Assembly: GCA_019925795.1 (NCBI GenBank)
Contig: CM034305.1
Span: 56,284,573 to 56,348,572, forward strand
Length of the DNA stretch: 64,000 nucleotides
Source of the DNA: Dendrobium chrysotoxum
Lineage: Eukaryota > Streptophyta > Magnoliopsida > Asparagales > Orchidaceae
Direction of reading: 5' to 3'
Made by a program: the position numbers and the translations under genes. The notes under the pieces were generated by a model. It was not told the DNA's origin and made no database searches. It worked only from the letters and a program-made list of their open reading frames with translations. Below, piece after piece: positions 34,485-45,559 of this stretch (positions within the stretch are counted from its first letter, which is position 1; every line of letters starts with the position of its first letter).

Positions 34485-34915
34485 AGTCTAGAGAACCCAC
34501 CAAGGATGTGTGACCTATCTGAGCTTGTATGTCAGAGCCCTGCTCGATGACGTTAACCTATATGGAAGAGGTTGAGAGAATCCACCAAGAATGTATGACC
34601 TATCGAAGATTGTATGTTAGAGCCCAGCTTGATGAGGTTAACCTATATGAAAAAGGTCGGATAGAATCCCCTTGGGATTGACATCCAGTGATTGAGACAC
34701 AATAAAGATTTCATATTTCTCGAATCAAAGATTTTATTATTTGATTGACATCCTCCTAGGTTGTTTGACCTATCCGAGGTTGTATATCAGAGCTCTGCTC
34801 GATGACGTTAACCTATATAGAAGAGGTTGGATCGAATCCCCCTGGGATCGATCATCTAGTGATTGAGACATAATAAAGATTGCATATTTCTCAAATTGTG
34901 GATAAAGAGATTATA
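34485..34915 (+). repeat. Tandem repeat with gttaacctatat motif, three copies
   Basis: The phrase gtgacctatc..gagcttgtat then gctcgatgacgttaacctat occurs at about 34510, 34587 and 34763. The last two also share ggatcgaatccccctggga and attgagacataataaag. Confidence 0.75.
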
Positions 34916-36004
34916 TTCATTAGTAGTTTTTTTTTGTCATTTTTTATCCTTTTTAAAGAATGAGATAATATCATAATGGAGTGAACAACTGTTGACCTCA
35001 TTTTTGTATGATGTCAATAGGATCTAATCCAGATTCCAGACCAATCCACACCTTAGGATCAGTTTAGGTCTTAGGTCACTCTAGAATCAAGATCAATTTT
35101 GACTCTAGATTAATTTTAACTCCAGATAAGTCTAGTATCCAGATTAACCTAGACCCTAGAATTTCCCTAGATTCTAGGACTAATCCAGACATCAAATTAC
35201 CCTGACTTCAAGTCAATCCAGGCCTAAAATCTATTCAAATTTCAAACCCATCCAGATCTCAAATTAATTCAAATCTCAACCAACCCAAACTTTAAACCCA
35301 CTCAAGCTTCAAACCTGCCTAAACTCCTAAGCAATTCAATCTCCAGCTTAATCCAAACTTGAATACTTGATCTAACCTCCAATCAAACTTCAATCTTATC
35401 ATATCCCTAATGATCATTCTAAATGATCATAAATGATTTGAATAATTCAAATTCAATCATACAAATTCAAAATTCAGTTCAAACCCAGAAATCCAAGCTC
35501 AAACCCAAGCTAAAGGTCTATGTCCTAAAAGCCTTTTTCAATGAATTTTTGAACACTCAAACCCCTGTCAAATGACCTCTGATTCAGGGTCTACTAGTTG
35601 CATACTGATGTGACATATCTCTAAAGACGACCCTCCAAATTTGAACCCATTTTGAGCTCTCTAACCCTGAAAATTAGATTAAAATCCAAAGGCTATAAAA
35701 TATCTAAATATTTACATCCTATGCCACTGAACCTTGCACCCAGTGGACTCTGACCATGGAGCCTTCTCTAAAGCCTCCAATCACTTCCAGACCCTTGATT
35801 ATGACCCATTAAACAATAAACTGTATTTCGTTGGATTCATCTTGACCCCCAGTTGACCAGAGGTCAAAATGACTAAAATACCCCTATAGGGTATGAACAA
35901 CCACTTTGAACCAAATGACCTCCAAATTGAATCCAACCACTTTCAGCAAGTTTTAAGTATCAAACCAAACCTGTTGGACCCATTCCTAGACCCTGGGTTA
36001 ACTT

Positions 36005-36354
36005 GGTTGACCAAGTCAACCCAGGTCGACCTAAAGGCCCATTAAGTGGCCCAAACTGGTATTCTAACCCAATTGACATCCTTAGACCTTGGGACCACCT
36101 CCACTGGTCTCCAAATGTCATTTGAAATCCATTGATCCCAATTTCAACTCTTAGGTCAACCTGGTTAACCAAGTCAACCTGGTTGACCAAGTCAATTAGG
36201 GTTGACCTAATGGCCCCATAAGGGCCTAAATGGTCATTTTGACCATTTAAACCACCTTAAGCTCTGAAATCATCTCTACCAGACCCCATTTATTATTTCA
36301 AACCTATTGATCCTTGACCCACCCCCTGGGTCAACCTGGTTGACCAAGTCAACC
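36005..36354. promoter_or_regulatory. Dyad W-box array in the LTR
   Basis: The palindrome ggttgaccaagtcaacc, two W-box cores in opposite directions three bases apart, occurs at 36005-36021 and 36338-36354. Near copies lie at 36163-36179 and 36181-36197. The 3' LTR has it at 60343-60359 and a near copy at 60639-60655. WRKY binding is inferred only. Confidence 0.5.
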
Positions 36355-37000
36355 TTGGTTGACCTAGGTGTTCATTAAGGGTCTAAATGGGTTATTTCAA
36401 CCCATTTGATCAAACCAAATCCTTTTAAAGCCCTCAGATCCATTTTAAAATATGATTCAAATATTTTTAAATTCTTTTGAAGCCAAATCAGTTTGAGTTT
36501 AACTTAATCAAATCCAAACCCATAGTTTCATCCTATCTTACATATATCCTTCTATTCAATTTGTTTCAAGAGACTCCATCAACACTCCATCTAATACTTT
36601 GAACCTTCTTTGATGCAATATAGGTCAAACTCAAGCTAAGTTGACCAAGTTAACACATTAAGACATGGTCAATGTAGCTCAAGTCCCTCTCTAAATATTT
36701 AAAACTTCAACGTCAAGTCATCAACCTCCCTATATCCAATTCACCAGCACTCAAATCTCCATTCCTCACCACCTCAGCACTCCCACTTGACTGTTGACCA
36801 GTCAACTTGGTCAATAAGAGGGCAAGAGAGGGTTTAATTGGCCAAATCATTCCTTAGAGCTAATCTACTCCTTTTAAAACCTTCGCAGCAGCTTTAACCC
36901 CTTTTGGAGACCTCCCTAAGCTCCCCAAACCAAGCCCAACTTCTTGGTTTAGCAGAGCAAGGTCTCTGATCCATCAGGGCTGTCCCTTCAGCCCCGGGAT

Positions 37001-37010
37001 GTTTAAATAG
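37001..37010 (+). promoter_or_regulatory. Putative TATA box of Tat 5' LTR
   Basis: gtttaaatag, followed by gggggaaatcccc and then C/T-rich sequence with likely start sites near 37035. The 3' LTR counterpart at 61411 is atttgaatag, so the box has diverged. Confidence 0.4.
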
Positions 37011-38890
37011 GGGGAAATCCCCATTTTGAGCACTATTCAAGACCCTAGCCTTCTCTCTCCATTCAAGCTCTCCATCTTAGCCCCTCTCCCATTTCAAAAT
37101 TCCCAGAGACTCATCCAGTTCTCCCCACTAAAATTCAACTGGTCAGTCCTTGACTGTGGCCAGAATCCAGCGAGCTTAAGTCAAGATCCGTCCAAGCCTT
37201 AAGACAATCGATTTAGGCATTTTCAAGCTCGAGTTTCTTCTACAAATTTTAGCGTGGACAGTCAACAAGCTCCACCATTCATTAAATGATTAATTTCATC
37301 CAGTAAATCGACGTAAAAATGAAACCTTAATTTGGGAACATTAGATTAAACAGCTCTTACTAAATGCATATTAAGCTTTAAACTTACATCCACACGAATT
37401 CTATTCATTCACTTAATCTAGCTTTAAAATTTCATTATTTTTCATTGAGTATTTGTGGAGAACGAACTTTTTTTTTTCATTTTTAGGGTTTAGTTCACAG
37501 ATTTGGTCTGCTGTGCGGGATCTTGACTGTTGATTCTTCGATCAACGGTTAATATCTGGCTGTATCCTGCTATTTACAAAATACGGGTCAGATCCTACAG
37601 TCCTGCATACGGTCTGGCTCGATCTGAGCCGTTAATACCAAAACGTGTGAAATCAACGGCTCGAATCTTTGCTTGCAGGGATTATTAATCCATGTAACAC
37701 GTCTGCGACTAACGCGTGTCTGACCTCCGATCAAACGAATCCCGTTTCGCCAGCTGTTCCACTCAGCCGCCGCGCCGTCAGATCGTTTTAATTAGGTTTT
37801 TTTAATTAGTTTTAATTAAGATTAATTAACAGAAAACATAAATAAATTCTAATAAATTAAACATTAATTCAAATAATCCATATAGTATATCAAAATGCTC
37901 ATAATTTTAAACCCTTTTAAATAAAATTAAAATTATTTTAAAATATTCATTATATTTTAAATAATTTTTATAATATTAAAATTTGGTATTTTAATTATTA
38001 ATTAATTAAAATAAATCAAATAAATTTTATAATTTTGAGATAAATGAATTTTAAAATTATTTTAAATTACACATGATATAAAAAAAATATTTTATTTTAA
38101 TATTAAATTTAATTTAAAGTATTTTCCATAAATATTTTATATAACCATAATAATTCAATATTCAATTAGGTTTTGAATTAAATATTAACTTAAATTACTT
38201 TCAAAATTCAAGAATTTATTTTGAAACATATTAAATAATCAGAGAAATATCTTAAGAAAAATAATAATAATTTGTTTAAAAGGAAATTAATTTAAAATAT
38301 ACTTTACATATTTTAAATTATCTTTAATTTGTTAAATATTTAAGTATGTAATTAATATCTAACAATAATTAAATTTAAATAATTTTAAAATTTCAAATAA
38401 GGTTATTTTAAATAATTTTAAATTTTCAGAGATAATTAAGGTTCAAGTAAGTTTAATTCAAGAAACTTTTTTTTTAATATTGGTTAATTTTAAATTAATA
38501 TAAATAATTTAATTAACTTAAAATTTTAAAAATTATATATGAATTCCATTTAACTCATAAAAATATAAATAATACTTTGAAATCTTTCAAAAATTGAGTA
38601 TGTTAATTTAAAATTACCTTTAAAACTTAAAGCTTAATTTATTTTAATTTAATTGGAATTATTTGAATATTTTAATATTTAATTAATATATTATATTAAA
38701 TATTTTAAAATTAATTTATTTTCAAACAACTTTGAAAATTAGACGATCTCTCATTTAAGTTACAAACTCACTTTAATGATAATTTAAGTATTTTAAATAT
38801 AAAACTTATATTTAAATATATAGGTTTAAATATATAAATACTTATATTTTAAAATCTACTTTAAAATTATTGTGTGATAGAAAAGTACCT

Positions 38891-38899
38891 CTCAAACTT
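38891..38899. repeat. 9-bp target-site duplication of MITE, left
   Basis: ctcaaactt, repeated exactly at 39057-39065. Confidence 0.85.
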
Positions 38900-39056
38900 G
38901 AAAAATTATTCTGTCCGGACAGCGGTACCGAGCGGTACTGCTATCGGAATTGAGTGGTACCGTGCTCGGTACGGAGCTCGGTACCGTGTGCCTAATGATG
39001 TGGCACTTTTTTATTGGGCTCTGGACATGTTCGGTGTCCGGACATAATAATCTCTC
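38900..39056. mobile_element. 157-bp Mutator-type MITE
   Basis: A short non-coding element whose ends pair as an imperfect inverted repeat: attattctgtccggacagcgg against tgtccggacataataat read in reverse. Its 9-bp target-site duplication is the length typical of Mutator-like elements. The interior repeats cggtaccg/cggtac palindromes. It interrupts RTE sequence, so it arrived after the RTE fragment. Confidence 0.82.
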
Positions 39057-39065
39057 CTCAAACTT
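39057..39065. repeat. 9-bp target-site duplication of MITE, right
   Basis: ctcaaactt, partner of 38891-38899. Confidence 0.85.
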
Positions 39066-39284
39066 AAGGGAAAATTTTATAAGATGGTGGTGAGACCTGC
39101 AATGCTTTATGGTGTCGAATGTTGGCCAATAAAAGAGTAGCATAATTCTAAGTTAAGCGTTGCAGAAATGAGGATGCTCAGGTGGATGAGTGGTTGTACC
39201 CTTAGAGATAGGATACGAAATGATTCCAATAGCTCATGCATATATATTTTGGTCAAACCCTCGAGCTCGCTTGCTGTTCTTGGA

Positions 39285-39367
39285 ACTTTATCATATGCTT
39301 TCTCTAAATCAATCAATATCAAATGTAGATCATCCTTATTCTCTCTATATTTCTCCATCAAACCTAG
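39285..39367 (-). mobile_element. Second RTE fragment in opposite orientation
   Basis: On the minus strand it reads GLMEKYRENKDDLHLILIDL then EKAYDKVP, RT motif A of the RTE ORF, and matches 2789-2868. It faces the plus-strand fragment just upstream, so the two pieces come from different insertions or a rearrangement. Confidence 0.85.
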
Positions 39368-39555
39368 ATAGTACTATCTTGCTAGTGCACGGGGGGACAT
39401 GTCGGAGCTATATGTTTGCATCTAACAGTGTCTGACACAAGTCATTTGGAAGTATTTGTCCTTTATATCTCTTTATCAATGGTAGTATGTAACTATTTTG
39501 GCAAGTAATCGTAACTTATATCCTTATTTTCAATATTATATGTAGGCTATATATT

Positions 39556-42500
39556 ATGGATATCAGAACTCAAAAAAGTTGGATGTATAATCGATTGGCG
39601 CAAGGACGAATGACATTAACTGATGAGTTCATTAGAGGGGTGAATATTTTTATTCAGACAGCTTCTCAACTACCCAGCTTCATCTTAGATGAAAAGTTTC
39701 GTTGCCCATATTCTAAACATAAAAATAAGGTGCACCTTAGCCTAGATGACGTAACTGTTGATCTATATTGTCGAAGTTTCTTACCAGAATATTGGTATTG
39801 GACTTCTCATGGTGAGTATGAACCACATTTTGATTCTCGATGCTGCCCATCGACAAGTGCTACTAGACATAAGGAAGAGCATATCATACCTAATCTTGAG
39901 GACTTAATTCATGATGCAAGTGGAGCGTAATTTGAATAATATACAGAAGAGTCACCTAATAAATAAGCATAAAATATTTATGATTTATTGCATGCTTTCC
40001 AATGACCAATATGGAAAGGTTGCACCACTCACTCAAAGTTATCCGTTGCTCTTAAGATGTTAAGTATCAAGGCAGAATATAATATCCCCCATGATTATTT
40101 TAATCAATTTATTGGACTGCTCAAAGAAACTAATCCATCAGATAACATAATTCTCACAGATTTATATCGGACAAAGAAGTTAGTTTTCAAGCTTGGTTTG
40201 ACATACAAAAAGATAGATTATTGTGTCAATGGATGCATGTTATTCTACAAAGATTTTCAATCAGATATTACATGCCATCATTGCAATGCACCGAGATTTA
40301 AACCAAAATCTATCACGAAAAAAAAGCTAAAGGAAGTAGTAGCCAGCAGGTTGTTTTACTTACCTATAATTTCTAGACTACAATGATTATATGCATCAAT
40401 GAGATATGCTGAACATATGAGATGGCATAAAGAACATAACTCACAGGAAGGGTTTATTACACATCCATCAGAAGCAGATGCCTGGAAACATTTTGATCAT
40501 ACATATCCCACATTCACCTCAGAATCAAGAAATATAAGATTAGGTCTATACGCAGATGGTTTCACTCCATTTAGTCAGTCTGCTTCACCTTACTCATGCT
40601 GGCCCATCACACTCACACCATACAATCTTTCACCGTAGTTATGCATGACTACTCCTTATATGTTTCTAACGCTTATCATTCTAGGGCCACATAATCCAAA
40701 AGCAAAGATCGATGTATTCTTATAACCGTTAATTGATGATTTAAATCTATTATGGGAAGAGGGAATAAGTACATATGACATCTCCACCAAACAGAACTTC
40801 ATTATGAGGGCAGCATTACTTTGGACAATTGGTGATTTTCCTGCGTACGGTATGCTCTCAGGTTGGAACACTTCTGGAAAATTAGCTTTCTACTTTGCAT
40901 GGAACATACAAAGTCATTTACTTTAAAGCAAGGAGGGAAGAACAGTTGGTTTGTCTTTCATCGCATATTCTTACCTACAGATCATCCATTCAGACGAAAT
41001 AAGGATAGTTTTGTCAAGAATAAAATGGTTATATCGCTGCCTCCTCCTAGATTAACTAGTGAAGAAATATTTGAAAGAGTCAGATCCAGCCCCATAATAG
41101 TGGAATGTCAAATATTAGCTGATTACAAATTGCCAGGATATGGTTTCAACCACAATTAAACTGAGAAAAGTATTTTTTGGTCATTAGCATATTGGAGGAT
41201 AAACTTAATCAGACATAACTTAGACGTGATGCATATAGAGAAAAATATCTTTGATAATATATTCAATACAGTCATGGATATCAAAGATAAATCCAAAGAC
41301 AATATAAAAGCAAGGATCGACTTAAAGGAGATTTGTAGGAGAAAAGCATTAGGATTGAGGGATGGTGGAAGTGAAAAATATTTCAAGCCAAAAGCTCCAT
41401 TCACTTTGACTTTAGAGCAGAGGCATATTATTTGTGAATGGGTGAAGAGTTTATGGGTACTTGATGGATATTATTCAAATCTAAGCAGATGTGTTGACAT
41501 TAAAACTGGGAGATTGTTTGGTATGAAGAGTCATGACTATCATATTTTCATACAATGTCTGTTGCCAACTACCTTTAGTTATCTACCGGATTAACTTTTG
41601 AAGCCCTTGATCGAGCTTAGTATCTTCTTCAAAAATTTATGCTCTTCAAAATTAAATATAAAGCACTTGATTCTTATGGAGCAGCATATCCATTTTATTT
41701 TGTGTAAACTTGAGAAGATATTTTCTCCAGCTTTTTTTGACTCTATGGAGCATCTGCCCGTACATTTGTCATATGAAGCTAGAGTCGATGGAGCAGATCA
41801 GTATCAGTGGATGTATCCTTTTGAGAGATACTTAAATAAACTTAAGAAGACTGCTAAGAACAAAGCGCATCCTGTAGGCTCAATATGCGAAGCATATTTA
41901 ATGTACGAGACAACCTAGTTCTGCTCGTATTTCTTTAAAATAACGTCACAATCAAGTCAGAGCATTGCACCTAAAAAGTGGGTCAATCCTCAAATTTATC
42001 TGTATTCAACGACAGTGGTGAACCCTTAGGCACTAGTACCATGTGCTATTTGACTGATAAAGAGATGCGAGTTACCACTTTATATGTCTTGCTTAACTGC
42101 GATGAAGTTGAGTCATATCTCGAGTAAGTATGAATAAGCTTGCTCATAAATTTGTTACTCATACTTTCATTCAATCTAAACCTTAATGTTTATAGGAGTT
42201 TCATTAATGGATTGAATACAACAGAACAAGTAGAAGTCCAAAAGATAGTAGAAATAAATTTTCCTATTTGGTTTAAAAATATGGTACATATTTTGACTAT
42301 TCATTTCAATTAATATATCTTTATTTAGTAATTATGCATACTAATGACATACTTTATCTACTAACTAGGTCCATGCTGAAGGTAGTAATTTGCAATATCA
42401 TGGACTACTTGATCTAGCTTGGGGAGCGGTAAAGTGTTATCAAAATTTCATAGTTAATGGTTATAAATTCCAAACCAAATATTGGTGTGAAGATAGAAAA

Positions 42501-42800
42501 ATAGATAATTCTGGTGTATGTGTTAGAGGGAATACCCATACAGGTGATGAGTCTTAGTATTATGAGGTATTAGAAGAAATATTATAGTTGGAATATCCTG
42601 GTGTTGGGAATAATGTGTATCTATTTAATTGTGAGTGGTTTGATGTAGTAAAGAATAGAGGTACAAGAATACATCCATTATACGGTATAATAGAAGTTAA
42701 ACGGGGTAGAAAATATTTAAAGTTTAACCTATTCATCATTGCTAGTCAGGCGCACCAAGTCTATTTTGTTAACTATCAGAGTAGAGTATGAGGCAAACAA
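39556..42800 (+). pseudogene. Tnp2-type CACTA transposase, broken
   Basis: Domains in order: transposase-associated domain (39556-39930; RSWMYNRL-like start, FRCPYSKHKN, HGEY); Transposase_21 core (40057-41160; NIRLGLYADGFTPF, YSCWPITLTPYNLSP, DFPAYGMLSGW); VMHIEKNI segment (41226); DUF4218 (41598-41918; EHLPVHLSYEARVDG, MYPFERYLNKLK, GSICEAYL); DUF4216 (42588-42791; LFNCEWFDV). It cuts and pastes the element. At least six stops or frameshifts interrupt it (for example near 40386, 40638, 40725, 41158 and 41594), plus introns around 42125-42370. Confidence 0.9.
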
Positions 42801-43215
42801 GATTAACTCGTAGTTATGAAGACCAAACACAAGGGAGTTATTGAAAAAACAACTTCAATACCACCAGCACATCAAGAAGAGTTTATGTCAAACAAACAAG
42901 ATGTTGCTAACGATGTGGACAATCAAATTATAACTACTGAGAGTGAGTTACAGTTAGAGAAAGTGGATTTAAACATAGAGGACATTTATGATAGAGTCTG
43001 ATAGTGGTACAGAAGTTTCATCATATGAAAATGAATCAACATAAGGTAAATAAATTTTGACTAAAAATGAAATTTTTATACTTATATTTAGTTATTTGTT
43101 GTGTTATTTTATATTTAAAAGTTTTTTGTACTTGTATTTATTTAATTCCTGCGATATTTTATATTCATTTTTTGTCATAATTTCTATTACTAATATTTTT
43201 TAAATATTTGTGTAG

Positions 43216-44842
43216 ATAGCTTCAGGTGATGACCGTCAGAGAGGACTGATAAAGAATATATTTGGCAGGCACAGTAAGAAGGTTGCTGTTAGCAGGCCTG
43301 CATGTACTGAGTGCACCTCTTCATCTCAGCTTGCTACTTAGAGTCAACCTAGCCCGCCTATACCTACTCCTGTAGCCAGTAGCCCACAGTTCTACTCACT
43401 AGACCCACATTTACCTTCACCGGACCTTACACAGACTTCTGCTTTCTACCCCTATTACCCACCCCCACCTTATCATGGTGTCCATCCTCCATATCCATAT
43501 CCGCCATATGTCCCACCACCACCTCAGCCCGCTACAGGCGGACCTTCCTACCCAGCTGCAGTAGAGGAGGCGACAGAGGGTCGCATATTGATTGAACCTG
43601 ACGGTGACATGTAAGTACTAATTTTATTTTAGTCATGTAAATAGAATTGAATTAGTTTTTTTGACAACTAACATATTGCTTTCAGGTTTCATCTGTCAAA
43701 AGAGCCTATGCATAAAATACGGGACATAATACGGAGCAGATACGATGCTCCTTATATTTCTTGGAAGAAAGTCCCAAAAGAAGTACATGATATGTGGTTT
43801 AGAGAGTTTGAGGTATGTTATTATATAAATTTTTTTTTATTATATCTAATATATATAAGCTAAAAAAATTATTTATTCTTTTTTGTATGTGTTTAAATGT
43901 AGAAAGATTTTTGTTGGCTTCCACAACATAATGATAAAATTAGAAATAACTTTGAGAAGCCTGGCTCGACTCATATGCGAGACATATTTATTGATATTAG
44001 AAAGTCAGGCCAGCGACTACTCTGGATTGGTGAGGGTGTATGGGTAGAGTTGAGCAGTGCTTGGGGTAGCCCAGATTATACCAGAAGGAGAGATCAAAAT
44101 AGACAGAACAGAGCTTTTGATGTTAGGGGCTTGGGTAGCTCCCTTCACACAGAAGGTTCTGTTCCTCATACTAAGCACAAAAGACATTTGGTAAGAAATT
44201 TTAAATTTTTTTAATAATTTAATTTAATTAGAATACTAATATATGATTATTACAGAAACAGGTGCTGGGTAAAGAACCGACTCCTGTAGAATTGCATAGT
44301 CATACCCACAAGCAGTAGGAGGACCAGCAATGGGTTGACGAACGTGCTAGGAGAGCCTATGTAAGTATATAAGTTTAATTTTGGTGATATTATGTATAAA
44401 TTACATAAATTTTAATTAACTTTCATAGGATGAGTATACACGGCTTTGAGAGAGTCAGGCTGTAGCAGGTGAAGGTTCTTCTGCTGGATCAACAAACTAT
44501 TCTGACTACCGCACTTGGTCGTAAGCGGTAGGAGGAATGCAGCTTGGTAGAGTATACGGGTTAGGCTCGCAGGCCTATGCATATGAAGGGCGGATATCTA
44601 GTGGCAATAGTTTTTCATCTAGTACCCAGGAGTCTTTATATACCCAACAGATAGCTACCCTTATAGCCGAGCTAAAACAGGTACAGAAAGCCTAAGCTGA
44701 TTGGTAGATGCAAATACAGCAGCAGCAAATGCAGATACAATAGCAGCAAGCTCAAATGTTTGAAGAAATGAAAAAGATGAGGGAGCAGATGAGTAGTGGT
44801 AGGAGTACAACATCACCTGAGGATGAAACTGAATCAGAGTAG
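43216..44842 (+). pseudogene. TnpA-like (Transposase_24) gene of the CACTA element
   Basis: Exon model 43216-43610, 43686-43812, 43903-44190, 44256-44360, 44429-44842, each with GT-AG borders. Exon 1 is Pro/Tyr-rich (YPYYPPPPYHG, PYPYPPYVPPPP). Exons 2-4 are the Transposase_24 region (ISWKKVPKE, KSGQRLLWI, NRQNRAF, HTEGS, LGKEPTPVELHSHTHK). The last exon ends in a Gln/Met-rich coiled-coil-like tail. TnpA-type proteins bind subterminal repeats and help excision. At least six stops lie in frame, several as TAG or TAA among Gln codons. Confidence 0.85.
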
Positions 44843-45094
44843 ACATTATTTATCTATTTTACTGATATGGACATTTATATTTATATATTTTTGGACATAT
44901 TTATCTATTTGCTATTTGAACATGTTTAGATATTTATTGATGACACTCTTCTTATATATATTTATTGTATACATATTTAATTATTCCTTATCTGGATGAT
45001 GCTCTTCTGGTTTGTGTAACTATTGATATTATAGAATATATATTATGTTGTAATTTTTTGTATGCAGGTATAAATGTGGAAATCACTTTTCAAA

Positions 45095-45559
45095 GTGATG
45101 AAGGTTTTTTTTCTGCTATAGGTTTCTGGCGGATTATCCTCCGGTACATGTGTCGGAAATACGATATGACGAAATTTTTGGCGGAATACGCGACGGAACT
45201 TTTGACGGATCGTTCGACGGTGAAATCCGACGGGAAAAATTGGCATCTCTTTTTATTGCGGTGGAATATCCGCTAGTAATTTTGGCAGACATTTTCCATC
45301 GGTAATTCTGGCGCCTTATTCGTCGGAACACGGCAACAGAAAAGGCTTCGGGTTGTCAAACATATCCACCAGTTGTCCGTTGGAACATCCGCAGGAAGTA
45401 CTTCCAGCAAAAAAAATGCGATGGAAATATTATTTCGACGGGCGTTTTACGGTCGGAGAGTTTTCCGTTGAAAATCTTCCAGAAACCTATTATTTCCGGC
45501 GCATTTTTAACTTTACCGATGGATTTTGTCTGCCAGTAATGGCTGTTTTTCCTGCAGTG
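45095..45559. repeat. CACTA subterminal repeat region and right TIR
   Basis: Many variants of cgacggaaaatt, ggcggaat and their complements (ttttccgtcgg-like) in both directions, locally GC-richer. It ends in cctgcagtg at 45559. Such arrays are the binding sites for the TnpA-type protein in En/Spm. Confidence 0.8.

Larger units (their letters stand above)
33181..34989 (+). other. LTR or promoter-like region with tandem repeats
   Basis: GC-richer than its surroundings. It has an ACACGTGT-type G-box near 33396, a strong hairpin (33600-33626), a clear TATA box (tataaata, 33842-33849) and C/T-rich sequence after it, the usual look of an LTR U3/R junction. Two tandem repeat blocks follow. The Tat element inserts at 34990. 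No coding frame is supported. Confidence 0.45.
34990..38870 (+). repeat. 5' LTR of Tat element (part before insertions)
   Basis: Aligns with 59324-63340. The LTR contains dyad W-box repeats (36005-36354), a TATA-like box (37001-37010) and a strongly AT-rich second half (37790-38870). Relative to the 3' LTR it lacks about 110 bp near 36953, and it has an extra TTGAC dyad near 36181. LTR homology stops at about 38870, where RTE sequence begins. The 5 bp before the LTR are acaac; the partner copy is outside the window. Confidence 0.88.
38871..39230 (+). mobile_element. RTE LINE fragment (plus), with MITE inside
   Basis: tgtgtgatagaaaagt at 38873 and aagggaaaattttataagatgg at 39066 onward match the RTE at 2160-2225 in reverse complement. 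The translation includes KMVVRPAMLYGVECWP and LRWMSGCTLRDRIRN, the RTE C-terminal region. An in-frame TAG replaces a codon after PIKE. It is 5'-truncated at the LTR junction and ends by rearrangement near 39230. Confidence 0.85.
39400..45559 (+). mobile_element. CACTA (En/Spm) transposon, left end missing
   Basis: Carries two transposon genes in the usual order: a Tnp2-type transposase (39556-42800) and a TnpA-type Transposase_24 gene (43216-44842). It ends at 45559 in ttttcctgcagtg, the reverse of a CACTGCAGGAAAA terminal repeat. About 450 bp of subterminal repeats lie just inside that end. No CACTA left terminus is seen between 38870 and 39556. The left border given is approximate, set just after the RTE fragment. 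Confidence 0.85.

Noticed and set aside
35960..36190. 76-codon minus-strand frame with repeated VNQVDL
   Set aside because: It is a translation of the ggttgaccaagtcaacc repeats of the LTR.
38871..39367. Twin-priming inversion of one RTE insertion
   Set aside because: The 3' part lies upstream in plus orientation and the 5' part downstream in minus orientation, the reverse of the expected layout.
20910..45559. One giant CACTA element spanning all of 20910-45559
   Set aside because: The flanking triplets do not match (tgg and atg), the Tat LTR begins inside at 34990 and continues after 45559, and the subterminal arrays are unequal. Kept only as a question.
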